A DNA stretch of 64,000 bases, from contig NZ_CP073714.1 in assembly GCF_023101145.1 (NCBI RefSeq), forward strand, positions 6,262,001-6,326,000. The letters run 5' to 3'. Positions 1 to 9,614 of this stretch are shown here, in pieces. This stretch comes from Paenibacillus pabuli. Its GTDB lineage: Bacteria > Bacillota > Bacilli > Paenibacillales > Paenibacillaceae. Both the position numbers and the translations under genes were made by a program. How positions within the stretch are numbered: the stretch's first letter is position 1; the number at the start of each line of letters is the position of its first letter. The notes beneath the pieces were generated by a model, which was not told the origin of the DNA, did no database searches, and worked only from the letters and a program-made list of their open reading frames with translations.

Positions 1-505
1 GAAAAGGCTCATCAATGATATAGAGTGGCGGCCCCGCCACAAAAGCACACATGATCATAACCTTTTGACGCATACCTTTAGACAGGTGGGTTGACAAACT
101 TGTACTTTTCTCATTCATGCGGAACAAGTTCAGCAGTTTCTCCGTGCGCTGTTTGAAATCAGCCTCAGAAACACCGTATGCTCTGGCTGTAAACTCCAAA
201 TGCTCCATGACCGTCATTTCGTCGTACAACTCGGGGGATTCCGGTACAAAGGCCATGGCGGATTGATAGATCTGCGGATCCTCGTCCCGCTTCTTGCCCA
301 TGACTCGCACCTCCCCCTGCTGTGGAGTCATTAATCCTAAAATATGTTTCATCGTTGTACTTTTTCCAGCACCATTTAATCCGATCAGTCCGACCATTTC
401 TCCGCGTCCAACTTCCAGATCGATGCCGTGGAGAACCGGCCGCTTGGCACTATATCCTCCGCTTAGCCCGTTGATTTTCAATACGGGGGGTTGAACGTTT
501 TCCAT
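1..505 (-). CDS. ABC transporter ATP-binding protein, EcsA-like (partial)
   Basis: The reverse strand opens with ATG at 505 and stays open to the window edge, so the C-terminal third is missing. The translation has a Walker A motif GLNGAGKST near residue 42, a signature LSKGMRQK near 143 and a Walker B LYIIDEPF near 163. The order and the unusual LSKGMRQ signature resemble EcsA-type ATPases, which pair with the EcsB membrane subunit. The protein would hydrolyse ATP on the inner face of the membrane for an exporter. The start lies 28 bp downstream of the helicase stop, so the two may be cotranscribed. The partner permease is presumably beyond the left edge. The ABC ATPase call is firm; the Ecs assignment is from motif resemblance only. 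Confidence 0.85.
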   Translation of the reverse strand, partial: MENVQPPVLKINGLSGGYSAKRPVLHGIDLEVGRGEMVGLIGLNGAGKSTTMKHILGLMTPQQGEVRVMGKKRDEDPQIYQSAMAFVPESPELYDEMTVMEHLEFTARAYGVSEADFKQRTEKLLNLFRMNEKSTSLSTHLSKGMRQKVMIMCAFVAGPPLYIIDEPF

Positions 506-532
506 CTATCCCTGCACCTCTTTCGTCAGGTT

Positions 533-1906
533 TTATTCTTCAGTGCGTGGCTCTTTGCCTTTGCTCCATTTAGGAGCGCCCTTGTTCTTGCGATCCTGGT
601 CACGTTCTGTTCTGCCTGCATTGCCAGCTGGTTTGCCTCCCGCCGGGCGTTGATTTGATACAGCAGCTCTGGCGCCACCATTGCGGTTGGCCTGACCGGG
701 TTTACGATCCCGAGACTGCCCTGGTTTTCTGGAGAAAGAATGCCCTTCAGGCCGCGTATCCGGACGCGGGTCAGCCTCGAGTACTTTACCCCCGAACAAT
801 ACACGTTCAGGCAATTCGATTCCAAGTTCACGCGCAAACTTGCGCATAATGAAAATTTGCGTTTCATCCACGATCGACAACACGATACCACTGCGACCCA
901 TACGACCTGTTCTTCCTGCACGGTGAACATAATGTTCCGAATCAAATGCAGGATCATAGTTAATGACCATTGGCAAGCCTTCAATATCCAGTCCCCTGGC
1001 TGCAACCTCGCTCGCAATCAGCAGTTGCAGTTTGCCATTGCGGAAAGCGGATAGTACATTGCTCCGGGTTACCTTGTCAGCATCTCCATACAGCGCAGCT
1101 GCGGACAAGCCCAGATGATTCATTTTCGCCTCAACCTCGGCAATATCCTCGGTCGCATTGACAAAGACGATGGCGCGATCCGGGTTATACTGTCTCACCA
1201 GACGGCGCAGCATATCAATTTTGTTACGGTTCTCTTCTACAAAATAAAAATGCTCAAGTCCCGCCGCCGTTGCGCGGTCCGGTTCAATTCCGATCTGTAC
1301 CGGCTCTTTCATCTCGCGCTTTGCGAGTCCAGCAGTATGTTCATCAATTGTCGCTGACAGGAAAATAAGCTGACGGTCGCGCAGGGCACTGCGCAATACG
1401 AAGTCCACGTCGCTTACTCCGCCAAGCTGGAATACCTGGTCTGCCTCGTCAATAACGATCGTGGAGACATTATGCATTTTCAGCTTTTTCAGCGTGATTA
1501 GTTCCTTCAGTCGTCCTGGCGTTCCCACAACCAGTTCCGGGTGTTCACGCAGCTTCTCGATCTGACGTTTTACTGCTGCTCCGCCAATGAGCCCCAGAAC
1601 GCCAATTTTGCGTTCTTCTCCATACCGCTGTGCCTCACGTACAATCTGCATCGCCAGCTCTTGTGTAGGCGCTATGATAAGCTTCTGCGTGCCCTTTACA
1701 TCACTCTTGATGGATTGCAGCAGTGGCAGCAAATAGGCGAGCGTCTTGCCTGTTCCCGTCTGAGATTTCGAAACCACATCGCGACCTTCCAAGATAACCG
1801 GGATCGTCTGTGCCTGTACCGGTGAAGGTTCGGTGATGCCATGTCTGGCGAGTACAGCCTCAAGATCCTGTTCTACGCCAATTGAAGCAAATGTTTGATT
1901 CGTCAT
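533..1906 (-). CDS. DEAD-box RNA helicase
   Basis: A 457-residue ATP-dependent RNA helicase with all core motifs in order: Q motif region, motif I SQTGTGKT near residue 47, PTQELA, TPGRL, DEAD (VIDEADQ), SAT and HRAGRTGR. The C-terminal tail of about 75 residues is rich in Arg, Gly, Pro and Lys, as in cold-shock or ribosome-assembly helicases, and probably binds RNA non-specifically. The start ATG at 1906 follows AAAGGATGG; the frame is open 16 codons further upstream but without a ribosome site. Orthology to a particular Bacillus helicase (CshA, CshB, DbpA, YfmL) cannot be settled from the sequence alone. Confidence 0.93.
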   Translation of the reverse strand: MTNQTFASIGVEQDLEAVLARHGITEPSPVQAQTIPVILEGRDVVSKSQTGTGKTLAYLLPLLQSIKSDVKGTQKLIIAPTQELAMQIVREAQRYGEERKIGVLGLIGGAAVKRQIEKLREHPELVVGTPGRLKELITLKKLKMHNVSTIVIDEADQVFQLGGVSDVDFVLRSALRDRQLIFLSATIDEHTAGLAKREMKEPVQIGIEPDRATAAGLEHFYFVEENRNKIDMLRRLVRQYNPDRAIVFVNATEDIAEVEAKMNHLGLSAAALYGDADKVTRSNVLSAFRNGKLQLLIASEVAARGLDIEGLPMVINYDPAFDSEHYVHRAGRTGRMGRSGIVLSIVDETQIFIMRKFARELGIELPERVLFGGKVLEADPRPDTRPEGHSFSRKPGQSRDRKPGQANRNGGARAAVSNQRPAGGKPAGNAGRTERDQDRKNKGAPKWSKGKEPRTEE

Positions 1907-2100
1907 GTATGTCCATCCTTTAAATTTATTCGTTATGACGCTATATACATTCATCTAATAAATATTAATAAATGTTTAGTTGAACATATATAGCCCTGCT
2001 TGTACTAATAAAATCGAAGCCTGTCATCACATTACCTTTCATTATATGCGAAAAAAGCCTGCGGACCAAATCTTATTCAGGAAACATGTTTTTGCACACA

Positions 2101-2136
2101 AAAAAAAGAAAAGCCCCTCGGCGGAGCCCTTCTTTC
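2101..2136 (-). terminator. possible terminator of the SDR gene
   Basis: An imperfect hairpin (AAAGAA/TTCTTT outer arms, GC-rich centre) is followed on the reverse strand by a run of T. It lies about 30 bp downstream of the SDR stop. The inner stem has mismatches, so this is a weak call. Confidence 0.35.
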
Positions 2137-2165
2137 ATCCGATATATGATGCCCATTGTTGCATC

Positions 2166-2939
2166 TTACTTCTGATTCATTACACCGTGCGAGAGCCTGT
2201 CAGCAAGACGCGGAAATAGCTGATACAGCCACATTCCAGCCGAAGCCAGTCTAGGCAGATTCACTTCTTCCTTACGCTTCTTCATCGCTCGGATCATATG
2301 CCCCGCAACCTCTTCCGGTTTCAACATCATCCAGCGTACATTATTTACATAATTTCCAGAGGGATCCGCCCGTTGGAAGAACGGTGTATCAATAGGTCCG
2401 GGATTAATGGTTGTTACCGTGACTCCTGTCTTGCGGAGTTCCTGGCGCAGGGCATTGCTGAAGCCAAGTACGGCATGTTTGGTTGCCGTATATGAGGCGG
2501 ATTTGGCAGTTCCGATCTTGCCGGCCATGGAAGCTACATTCACGATTTGGCCTCTTCCTCGTTGCAACATCTGCGGCAATACTGCCTTGGTGCAGCGGAC
2601 AATGCCCATGTAATTGACGTTCATCATCTCGTCGAATTCCTGCACAGACATATCCGTCATGGCCGCAAATTTTCCGTATCCAGCGTTATTCAGCAAAATA
2701 TCGATTCGTCCGTATTTCTGCAACATCGCATCCACGGCTGTCTGAACTTGCTCATCATTCGTTACATCTAACGTGATTAGTTCATGCTGCCCTTTCAGCG
2801 AAGCACCAATCTCCTCCAGCTTGTCCCGAGAGCGGGCAGCCAGAATCGGGATGGCTCCTTCTTCTATCAGCATCTGTGCACAGAGCGCACCAATTCCGCT
2901 CGACGCACCTGTGATAAAAACAACCTGATCTTTCAGCAT
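2166..2939 (-). CDS. short-chain dehydrogenase/reductase (SDR)
   Basis: A 257-residue classical SDR with the cofactor loop TGASSGIG near residue 10, the NAG motif (NNAGYGKF) near 84 and the catalytic pair YTATK near 153. It should bind NAD(P)H through a Rossmann fold and oxidise or reduce a hydroxy/keto group on a small substrate that cannot be named. The start ATG follows GGGAGGACG. It is transcribed alone, with about 260 bp to the helicase downstream. The C-terminal part (LPRLASAGMWLYQLFPRLADRL) is typical of SDRs often annotated as DltE/YqjQ-like. Confidence 0.9.
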   Translation of the reverse strand: MLKDQVVFITGASSGIGALCAQMLIEEGAIPILAARSRDKLEEIGASLKGQHELITLDVTNDEQVQTAVDAMLQKYGRIDILLNNAGYGKFAAMTDMSVQEFDEMMNVNYMGIVRCTKAVLPQMLQRGRGQIVNVASMAGKIGTAKSASYTATKHAVLGFSNALRQELRKTGVTVTTINPGPIDTPFFQRADPSGNYVNNVRWMMLKPEEVAGHMIRAMKKRKEEVNLPRLASAGMWLYQLFPRLADRLSHGVMNQK

Positions 2940-2995
2940 CCCCGACGTCCTCCCGTATTGAACACATATTGCCCCTAGAGGCGTATGGTTCTATT

Positions 2996-3454
2996 CTACG
3001 AGATCATCACTTGAATATCCATCTCACCGATTCCGTCCATCAGCAAAGGAATGCTCAATGCCTTCGTTGCACTAAAGGAAGTCAGATATTCAGAATTCAT
3101 CACTTGTGGAGGTGTAATATCAACAACGACGCCCTGATTGGACAGGATGGTACTTGCATTGCCGCTAATCATATTGCCAAGCTCCGAAATAGCACTTTTA
3201 CTCATTTCGTCCATTTCCGTAATAACAAAACCGCCCATCATGGCAGAAACAATTTTCAATGCAACCGACTCTTGTATTCCAAACACAATGTTTCCGCTCA
3301 ATTGTCCAGTCATTCCGATCACAATCCAGACATGGTCTGCAATGTACTCTACATTTTTCACGCCAAGACTCCCGGTGGAAGGCGAAATCTGGATGAGCTG
3401 TTCGAATACGTTCCGCGCGGATTCCAGGAAAGGATTAATCACTTCCGCTTTCAC
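2996..3454 (-). CDS. cheX: chemotaxis protein CheX
   Basis: A 152-residue protein matching the CheC/CheX/FliY phosphatase family. The single signature helix SAISELGNMISGNAS (about residues 88-102) carries the conserved Glu and Asn that act in CheY-P dephosphorylation. One active-site helix rather than two, and the length, point to CheX rather than CheC. It would act in the cytoplasm to end the chemotactic signal. The start is GTG at 3454 behind AAGGGGG. No other chemotaxis gene is adjacent, so it is an isolated cheX. Confidence 0.88.
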   Translation of the reverse strand: MKAEVINPFLESARNVFEQLIQISPSTGSLGVKNVEYIADHVWIVIGMTGQLSGNIVFGIQESVALKIVSAMMGGFVITEMDEMSKSAISELGNMISGNASTILSNQGVVVDITPPQVMNSEYLTSFSATKALSIPLLMDGIGEMDIQVMIS

Positions 3455-3901
3455 TGTCTAATGTCCCCCTTACACTGGGTTATTGGTCACACACCAAAAG
3501 TCCCATATTCAATAAATTTATTATACTTTATCACGTACAAGAATTCACCAAGAATTCGGTAAGGCATGTGTACTATAATTTATCGTCATTCACGGGGCAA
3601 ATGTTTATAGCTGATTCTAGCGAAAAAACGAGGCTTTTCGGATCTGTTGCAGGAACAATTGCCATGGAGAGGCACGGCAAAAGGCATTTAGGACTTTTTT
3701 ACTGTTTCCGAAATATTAAAAATTTTAATTTCTTGAAATAAAATTAATTTCTCGTTCTAATGGACCTCCCCAAATCCATGATGTTCCCTTCATTGCCCTG
3801 CTGTCCTGAATCACCTATAATTTAAGGAACGGAATAATGACCAGTTACGGGATTCCACCTATGGATAGACAGAAGACATTTTGCATGCAAGGAGGCCATA
3901 C
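3455..3901. other. intergenic region between cheX and the LysR gene
   Basis: About 450 bp between two divergently read genes. It is AT-rich around 3715-3755 and should hold both promoters. No open frame with a ribosome site, no convincing riboswitch and no repeat element was recognised. Confidence 0.5.
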
Positions 3902-4804
3902 ATGAATATCAGTCAACTGGAGACGCTGATTACCATATCGAAAACGATGAGTTTCCGCAAAGCCGGGGAACTTCTCAATCTGACCCAACCTGCCGTCTCA
4001 GCCCAGATCAAGAGCCTGGAGGACGAATTCAGCACCGTTCTTGTCGACCGTAACCAACCGGTCACCCTCACCGATCGCGGACAGGTGTTTCTTCAACATG
4101 CAGAACGCATGCTGGACATCGTGGGAGAATTGAAACAGAAACTGATGGATCTCGATGAGACCCCTCAGGGACATATCAGACTCGGTACAACCACGTCCAT
4201 TGCCATTCAGATTTTGCCACGGGTGTTATCCTATTTTCAGGATCAATTTCCACTCATCAAGACGAGTATCCAATCCCTGCCTTCATCACAAATCTATACC
4301 CAGGTTGAGAATGGTATGGTCGATATTGGGATCGGTTATCTCACGGAGCGTAATCCCAACCTGAATACGTCCGTGCTGTATTACGATACGTTCGAACTTG
4401 TCGTATCCCCATTCCATCCACTGGCGAAGCAAAAGCATGCTGCGGTGGATGTCCTGCGCAGCACACCGCTGATTTTACTGTCTCCCGATACGGTGGGACG
4501 CCGCTTTACGGAAGGCATTTTCAAGAAACATAATATTGAGCCCAATATCGTCATGGAGTTGTCGAGCAGCGAGGAAGTAAAACGGATGGTTGAGATCAAC
4601 CTCGGGGCAGCCGTGATATCCAAACAATCCGTTGCCCATGAGTTGCGGCAAGGCACACTGCGCATGATCCCCTTAAGTGAACTGGAGGTCAGTCACCCTG
4701 TCGGAGTCATTTACAAATCAAGCCGTTATGTCAATTCAGCCATGCAGCAATTCCTGAGCGATCTCAAAGGCATGCCGGAGACACAGTTCATCAGTTCAGA
4801 ATGA
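3902..4804 (+). CDS. LysR-family transcriptional regulator
   Basis: A 300-residue LysR regulator: an N-terminal winged helix-turn-helix (MNISQLETLITISK, then LNLTQPAVSAQIKSLE at about 25-40) and a substrate-binding-fold effector domain from about residue 90. The start ATG at 3902 follows AAGGAGG; an upstream in-frame ATG at 3881 lacks a site. It resembles the CysL/YwfK branch, but effector and targets are unknown. The histidinol phosphatase gene begins 32 bp downstream in the same direction, so the two may share a transcript. Confidence 0.9.
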   Translation: MNISQLETLITISKTMSFRKAGELLNLTQPAVSAQIKSLEDEFSTVLVDRNQPVTLTDRGQVFLQHAERMLDIVGELKQKLMDLDETPQGHIRLGTTTSIAIQILPRVLSYFQDQFPLIKTSIQSLPSSQIYTQVENGMVDIGIGYLTERNPNLNTSVLYYDTFELVVSPFHPLAKQKHAAVDVLRSTPLILLSPDTVGRRFTEGIFKKHNIEPNIVMELSSSEEVKRMVEINLGAAVISKQSVAHELRQGTLRMIPLSELEVSHPVGVIYKSSRYVNSAMQQFLSDLKGMPETQFISSE

Positions 4805-4836
4805 TAAATGAGCCATGAGAAAGGAAGGATTTCCAT

Positions 4837-5646
4837 ATGAAATTTGATCTTCACACCCATCATTTTCGTTGTGGTCATGCAGACGGCAATATTCGCGACT
4901 ATATTGAGGCAGGTATCCAGTCCGGACTTCAGGTCATCGGTATCTCGGATCATACCCCTTACTTTGGCAGTGACGAAGAGCAGGCTTTCCCCCGGATCGC
5001 GATGGGCAAGTCGGAATTGCGTCATTACGTGGAAGAAGTTCTAGCACTGAAGGAAGAATACGCGGGCAAAATCGATGTGCTGCTTGGCATTGAATCCGAC
5101 TATTTCCCTGTCCATGCCGAATTGTATCGCAGTACGCTGGGGCAATATCCTTTTGATTATATTATTGGTTCAGTTCATCATACGGAGGATGTCAGCATAT
5201 TCAACAAAACCCGCTGGAAGGGATTAAGCGATGCGCGTAAAGTTGAAGTGAAAGAAAGTTACTATGCATTGATTCGGCAATCTGCCCAAAGCGGCATGTT
5301 CCAGATTCTCGGACATATTGATGCGATGAAAGGAAACTATCCACCCTTTTCGGACATTATCGCGGATCAAGCCATCGATGAAACGCTGCAGGTCATTGCA
5401 GAATCGAACGTGGCTATTGAAATTAATACGTCGGGTAAAACCAAGCTCAGTGGTGGTTGGTACCCGTCCGATGCCATTCTGGAGCGTGCGCATTATTATG
5501 GAGTGAAGGTGACTTTTGGATCAGACGCCCACAAACCGCAGCGTGTTGCCGATGAATTGGATGACGTTCGCACACGTCTGCAAGAGATCGGTTTTACGGA
5601 ATGGGTGTATTTTAAGCAGAAACAAATGCAAGTTGTACCGTTTTAA
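4837..5646 (+). CDS. hisJ: PHP-family histidinol phosphatase
   Basis: A 269-residue polymerase-and-histidinol-phosphatase (PHP) domain protein. The first metal-binding motif is DLHTHHFRCGHADG (residues 4-17), followed by ISDHTPY near 46, SVHH near 114 and a late SDAHKP near 230; these His/Asp residues build the metal centre. It would remove phosphate from L-histidinol phosphate, the penultimate step of histidine synthesis. Length and motifs match Bacillus HisJ (YtvP). It follows AAGGAAGG and is closed by a clear terminator. No other his gene is in the window. Confidence 0.85.
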   Translation: MKFDLHTHHFRCGHADGNIRDYIEAGIQSGLQVIGISDHTPYFGSDEEQAFPRIAMGKSELRHYVEEVLALKEEYAGKIDVLLGIESDYFPVHAELYRSTLGQYPFDYIIGSVHHTEDVSIFNKTRWKGLSDARKVEVKESYYALIRQSAQSGMFQILGHIDAMKGNYPPFSDIIADQAIDETLQVIAESNVAIEINTSGKTKLSGGWYPSDAILERAHYYGVKVTFGSDAHKPQRVADELDDVRTRLQEIGFTEWVYFKQKQMQVVPF

Positions 5647-5662
5647 ACATAGAGAGCACAGT

Positions 5663-5706
5663 AAACCCTTACGACGTGAACAAGCACGCTGTAAGGGTTT
5701 TTGTTT
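5663..5706 (+). terminator. rho-independent terminator of hisJ
   Basis: Perfect 10-bp arms AAACCCTTAC (5663-5672) and GTAAGGGTTT (5691-5700), then TTGTTT. It starts 17 bp after the hisJ stop. Confidence 0.85.
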
Positions 5707-5794
5707 GGGAACTGTCGTTTCCCGTTAGTTGTATGCGTTTTTGCTGTGTTGAATCCTGCGCTTCGGCGAAGTGGGACATTGACGGCTCCCACAT

Positions 5795-6706
5795 TTAATA
5801 CGATAGGCGCTTCGACGGTGAATGCTGCAGTGATTGCTGCCAGAAGTACATCAGCATACCCAGCAGCGTTATCAATCCGCCTACGGACTGGAAGATGGAA
5901 ATGGTTTCTCCCAGGAAGAGATAAGCTAGCATAATTGCCAGAACGGGCTCTCCAATAATACCTACCGATACCGTTGTAGCACCAATGGTTTTAAGCAGTC
6001 GATTGAAAATATACTGGCCGAAGATCGTAGGAACAATCGCAAGTAGAAAGAAATAGGTCCAGTCCGAAGAATCATAGTTGGTTATGGAAAAGCCCCTTAA
6101 TATGCTGTAGATGAGCAGAACACTTCCCCCGAGAAAAAAGACTACGACACTATACAAATTGGCATCGATTTTCTGACTCAACTTTTGCCCTACTAGCATA
6201 TAAGCTGAAACAAGTATGGTTCCAATTAAAGATAATCCGTCCCCAATAAGTGCTTCTCTAGAAACACCGATATCTCCCCAAGCGATAATGATCGAACCAA
6301 ACAGCGCGGTCACTAAACAAAGTAAGCTCAGAATGCCAGCCCGTTCCCTGAAGATAAAATACGAACCGATCATGACAAACAACGGTTGCAGCGCTAAGAT
6401 GACCATGGAACTTGCCACCGAAGTATAAACGAGCGATTCCATCCAGAATAAGAGATACAGTCCCAAGAGCAGACCACCCAGAAAAAACGTCCCCCACTCC
6501 TTGGCGGTCAAATGTAAGGAGCGGATTGTTTTCCAAGGGACAAAAGGAAGCATAATGACCGCTGAAATATAAAGCCTATACATACCTGCTATAGCGGTTG
6601 GCGTATCTGAAGATTTAATCATAATTGAAGAAACGGAAACCGATAGAATGGCGATAAAAAGAAGTACATAAGGATGAAGCAATAACGACGCCTTGCGTTC
6701 TTTCAC
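5795..6706 (-). CDS. EamA/DMT-family transporter
   Basis: A 303-residue integral membrane protein with about ten hydrophobic segments arranged as two EamA repeats; short basic loops separate them, as in 10-TMS drug/metabolite exporters. The start is GTG at 6706 behind GGAGGG. It probably exports an amino acid or other small metabolite; the substrate cannot be read from the sequence. The AraC regulator gene is divergent with about 150 bp between, so that regulator may control it. Confidence 0.88.
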   Translation of the reverse strand: MKERKASLLLHPYVLLFIAILSVSVSSIMIKSSDTPTAIAGMYRLYISAVIMLPFVPWKTIRSLHLTAKEWGTFFLGGLLLGLYLLFWMESLVYTSVASSMVILALQPLFVMIGSYFIFRERAGILSLLCLVTALFGSIIIAWGDIGVSREALIGDGLSLIGTILVSAYMLVGQKLSQKIDANLYSVVVFFLGGSVLLIYSILRGFSITNYDSSDWTYFFLLAIVPTIFGQYIFNRLLKTIGATTVSVGIIGEPVLAIMLAYLFLGETISIFQSVGGLITLLGMLMYFWQQSLQHSPSKRLSY

Positions 6707-6858
6707 TTAAAACCCTCCAAGAGGTCTTATCCGATCTGTGCACAGGCTCTAATGATAAGCCATAGATATGATATAATAATATCATCATTTTTATTTGAAA
6801 TGTGCAAATATATCACTGCTTAATATCGATATATCGCCATAGAAAGAAGGTTTTTGGC

Positions 6859-7758
6859 ATGCCAAAACCGCTACATGAGACCATTGCATTTCCAGATCGT
6901 TCATTTCCTTACATCATGTACACCCATACACTCTATACAAGCGTTCCCGAAGGACGGGGATTTAACGACCTGCACTGGCATGAAGAACTGCAGATCACGC
7001 TAGTAACGAAAGGAACACTAGTAATTCAAGTAAATGGAATTGATCATGAGTTAAAAACCGGCCAGGCGATTCTAATCAACAAGGGAATTCTTCATGTCAC
7101 GACACAGCTAAGTCATGATGGCGAATATGTGAGTTTTAACTTTCCAGAAAAGCTGCTCGCTTTCCACTCGGACAGTGCAATGGAAGAGAAGTATGTGCTG
7201 CCATACACCCGTTCTTCTTTTGTTTCTATCGTTATTTCAGAGAACGTCGAGTGGGAAAATCAAGTATTGGACATGCTTTGGAACATGAAACGAGTATTTA
7301 ATAGAAGCAAGAGCTGGGGATGGGAATATGAGATTTCGATCAAGACCGTACAGCTTTGGTTCATCCTAATATCCAACCTTTCGCTACCGCAAGAGGAAGC
7401 ACCAAAACACGCAAAACGGCAGCAGGAAAGATTGCAGCTTATGCTAAGCTTTATCCATCAGAACTACTCGAGTCCTATCACGCTACGTGAGATTGCCGAT
7501 ACTGCGCATTTGAGCATTTCGGAATGTTTACGAAGTTTTAAAAAGACAGTTCATATGACGCCATATGAGTACCTCATAAAATATCGAATTAAAAAAAGCT
7601 GCGAACTACTGGTATCCTCGGAGAATACGATTACCGAGATCGCTCGCAATGTGGGCTTCAATCATGTGAATCACTTCATACAAACCTTTAAAAAAGACCA
7701 AGGAAAGACACCTAAAGGTTTTAGGGAATTCAGAAGCGGACTGGAGAAATCAAAATAA
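6859..7758 (+). CDS. AraC-family transcriptional regulator
   Basis: A 299-residue regulator: an N-terminal cupin-like sensing domain (LHWHEELQITLVTKG near residues 36-50; QAILINKGILH) and a C-terminal AraC double helix-turn-helix (ITLREIADTAHLSISECLRSF and ITEIARNVGFNHVNHFIQTF). The start ATG at 6859 follows AGAAGG; an in-frame ATG 57 bp upstream has no site. It is divergent to the EamA exporter and is the likely regulator of that gene. Confidence 0.9.
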   Translation: MPKPLHETIAFPDRSFPYIMYTHTLYTSVPEGRGFNDLHWHEELQITLVTKGTLVIQVNGIDHELKTGQAILINKGILHVTTQLSHDGEYVSFNFPEKLLAFHSDSAMEEKYVLPYTRSSFVSIVISENVEWENQVLDMLWNMKRVFNRSKSWGWEYEISIKTVQLWFILISNLSLPQEEAPKHAKRQQERLQLMLSFIHQNYSSPITLREIADTAHLSISECLRSFKKTVHMTPYEYLIKYRIKKSCELLVSSENTITEIARNVGFNHVNHFIQTFKKDQGKTPKGFREFRSGLEKSK

Positions 7759-7790
7759 ACACGTCTTGAAGCGCTTCTGGATGCTTATAT

Positions 7791-7821
7791 AAAAAAAAAA
7801 ATGAACCCGCTAAGAGCGGGT
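7791..7821 (-). terminator. terminator hairpin, reverse direction
   Basis: Arms ACCCGCT (7805-7811) and AGCGGGT (7815-7821), with ten A on the left that read as a T run on the reverse strand. It would stop transcripts from the acetyltransferase gene 200 bp away. The + strand lacks a T run, so it is weaker for the AraC gene. Confidence 0.7.
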
Positions 7822-8021
7822 CCCAACAGCATATCTATTTATCAAAAAGGGGGTCATGAGATAAGTTTACCCGCTGTCTGTTAGAGTTCAATTGCAGCTA
7901 TATTTCAATTGTGTAACAAATGATTGAAGTTCGTTTCAAACCTCTGCTGTTTCATTAAATCGATCTATTTTTAACTAATTGAAAGACGCTCGTGGAAATA
8001 TGCAATATGCTCTATTCTATG

Positions 8022-8654
8022 TTACTCGTGCTTGTCGGATACCAGCGGTTGCAGGCAATTTTCCAAATGAAAACGGACATGCTGTTCACGATACAAACTA
8101 TACACCTTAACATCCAGCATGGTATCCGGCGTCTCTCCATCCTCATGACTCAATACAAACGAAGGCAGGGTTCGTTCATAACTCATGCCACTTTTACAAA
8201 GTACCCGTTCGGATGATACATTCGCCTCGTAACAGCGGGCTTCCACTTTGTACAACTGAAGCTCGTCAAAACCGAACTCCAGCAAACGCCGCACTGCTTC
8301 AGTCGCGACCCCCTTACCCCAGCAGGACCTGTTTAGAATATATCCGATCTGTGCGGTACCGTTCTGGTCGTTCCAATGCTGGAATGAAGTGATGCCGATG
8401 ATCTGTTCGCTGCCTTTCCAGCAGATGCCGTAATGCAGTGAATCCAGCTTGGCACTGCTGCTGCGGATCTGATTCAATAATCGCCGAGCCCGGATTGGTG
8501 TGGGCTGACTTCCCCTGTTCACATAACGGATTACCTGCGGGTCGGAAAACAGCTCCGATAGCGTGCTGTAATCACTCTGACGTAATGATCGAAGAACAAG
8601 GCGCTCTGTGCATAAAGCAGGCAATCCTTGGCCCAGCATTTTTCGGGTCAGCAT
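8022..8654 (-). CDS. GNAT-family N-acetyltransferase, RimJ/RimL-like
   Basis: A 210-residue acetyltransferase of the RimJ/RimL branch. It opens with the typical TERLVLRSLRQSD strand-loop (residues 17-29), and carries the acetyl-CoA binding segment NRSCWGKGVATEAVRRLLEFGF near 108-129, including the R/Q-x-x-G-x-A-like loop. It transfers acetyl from acetyl-CoA to an amine; the substrate is unknown. The start ATG follows AAAAGGAG. The about 35-residue C-terminal extension after the fold is not diagnostic. Confidence 0.88.
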   Translation of the reverse strand: MLTRKMLGQGLPALCTERLVLRSLRQSDYSTLSELFSDPQVIRYVNRGSQPTPIRARRLLNQIRSSSAKLDSLHYGICWKGSEQIIGITSFQHWNDQNGTAQIGYILNRSCWGKGVATEAVRRLLEFGFDELQLYKVEARCYEANVSSERVLCKSGMSYERTLPSFVLSHEDGETPDTMLDVKVYSLYREQHVRFHLENCLQPLVSDKHE

Positions 8655-8840
8655 GACAATCGCTCCTTTTGCCTAACGGGTTCGAGTCCGGTAAGACAAG
8701 CATGCTTCCAGGATGATCCGGCGCAAATAGAATACATGGATTAACGATAAAGCATCAATATACTCAACAACACTACAATCAGTAGCATTAGTTCGAACAT
8801 TAGTATGCCAATTCATTACAGGGGTTTATTCCTATGTTGA
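8655..8840. other. intergenic region, nothing recognised
   Basis: 186 bp upstream of the acetyltransferase gene and downstream of the phosphoesterase gene. It must hold the acetyltransferase promoter. No hairpin with a T run was found. Confidence 0.4.
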
Positions 8841-9575
8841 CTAATCCGTTTGCAGCCCTCGATAAACGCCTGTACGGAGCTCTCGGATATAAAAATCAAG
8901 CGAAGGTACCTGGGCCCGCTGTGCAGCCTGTACTTCCTGTTCAATATCATACGGTACTCTTACAAATTGAAGGTTGAACGGTGAATTCCGATTGCTGCTG
9001 TTCTCTCCTTCAAGAATACAGTAAGAAGCCTGGGTAAAATCAAGCGGGTTGCCCACACTGCCTGCATTGAACAACATTTTCCCATTCAGAAATTGCAAGT
9101 ATGCATTGTGTACATCTCCATATCCCACGACATCCGCCACACCAAGCTCAGGTTCATCTGTCGGAGCATCGAACATCGCTAACCTCTTCTCGATCTCATC
9201 CCATGGCTGTACGCGGTGATATACACTTTGGGGAGAGGCATGCACCAAGCGGATCGTACGACCACTCAGCTCTAATTGGTGGCTAAACGGCAAGCTCTCC
9301 AGATATGCCAATCGCTCCTGACCCAGCCGCTTCGCTTGCCAAGTAAAATTCTCATTGTCCTGATTAACCGCAACCAGCTCATCCCAGTTGCCACGGATAA
9401 CCTGCTCACATGTCTCTCTCACCCGATCAACAACCTGTACCGGATCAGGCCCCTTGCCAACGAGGTCGCCAAGACAAAAGATTCGCTCCAATCCGCGACT
9501 CCGAATATCGTTTAATACCGCTTCCCAAGCAGTCATGTTGCCATGAATATCGGATACAATCGCAATTCGTTCCAT
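8841..9575 (-). CDS. metallophosphoesterase, YfcE/PP1-like
   Basis: A 244-residue calcineurin-type phosphoesterase. The dimetal motifs are visible in order: SDIHGN (residues 8-13), GDLVGKGPDP (36-45), GNWDE (62-66) and GDVHNAY with a preceding VGYG near 146. Such proteins are usually phosphodiesterases or protein phosphatases of broad specificity. The start ATG follows GGGAGG. It lies 39 bp downstream of the second phosphoesterase gene and is probably cotranscribed with it. Confidence 0.9.
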   Translation of the reverse strand: MERIAIVSDIHGNMTAWEAVLNDIRSRGLERIFCLGDLVGKGPDPVQVVDRVRETCEQVIRGNWDELVAVNQDNENFTWQAKRLGQERLAYLESLPFSHQLELSGRTIRLVHASPQSVYHRVQPWDEIEKRLAMFDAPTDEPELGVADVVGYGDVHNAYLQFLNGKMLFNAGSVGNPLDFTQASYCILEGENSSNRNSPFNLQFVRVPYDIEQEVQAAQRAQVPSLDFYIRELRTGVYRGLQTD

Positions 9576-9614
9576 CTGGCTAACCTCCCTTTATGCTCTA
9601 TATGCTTTATGTTA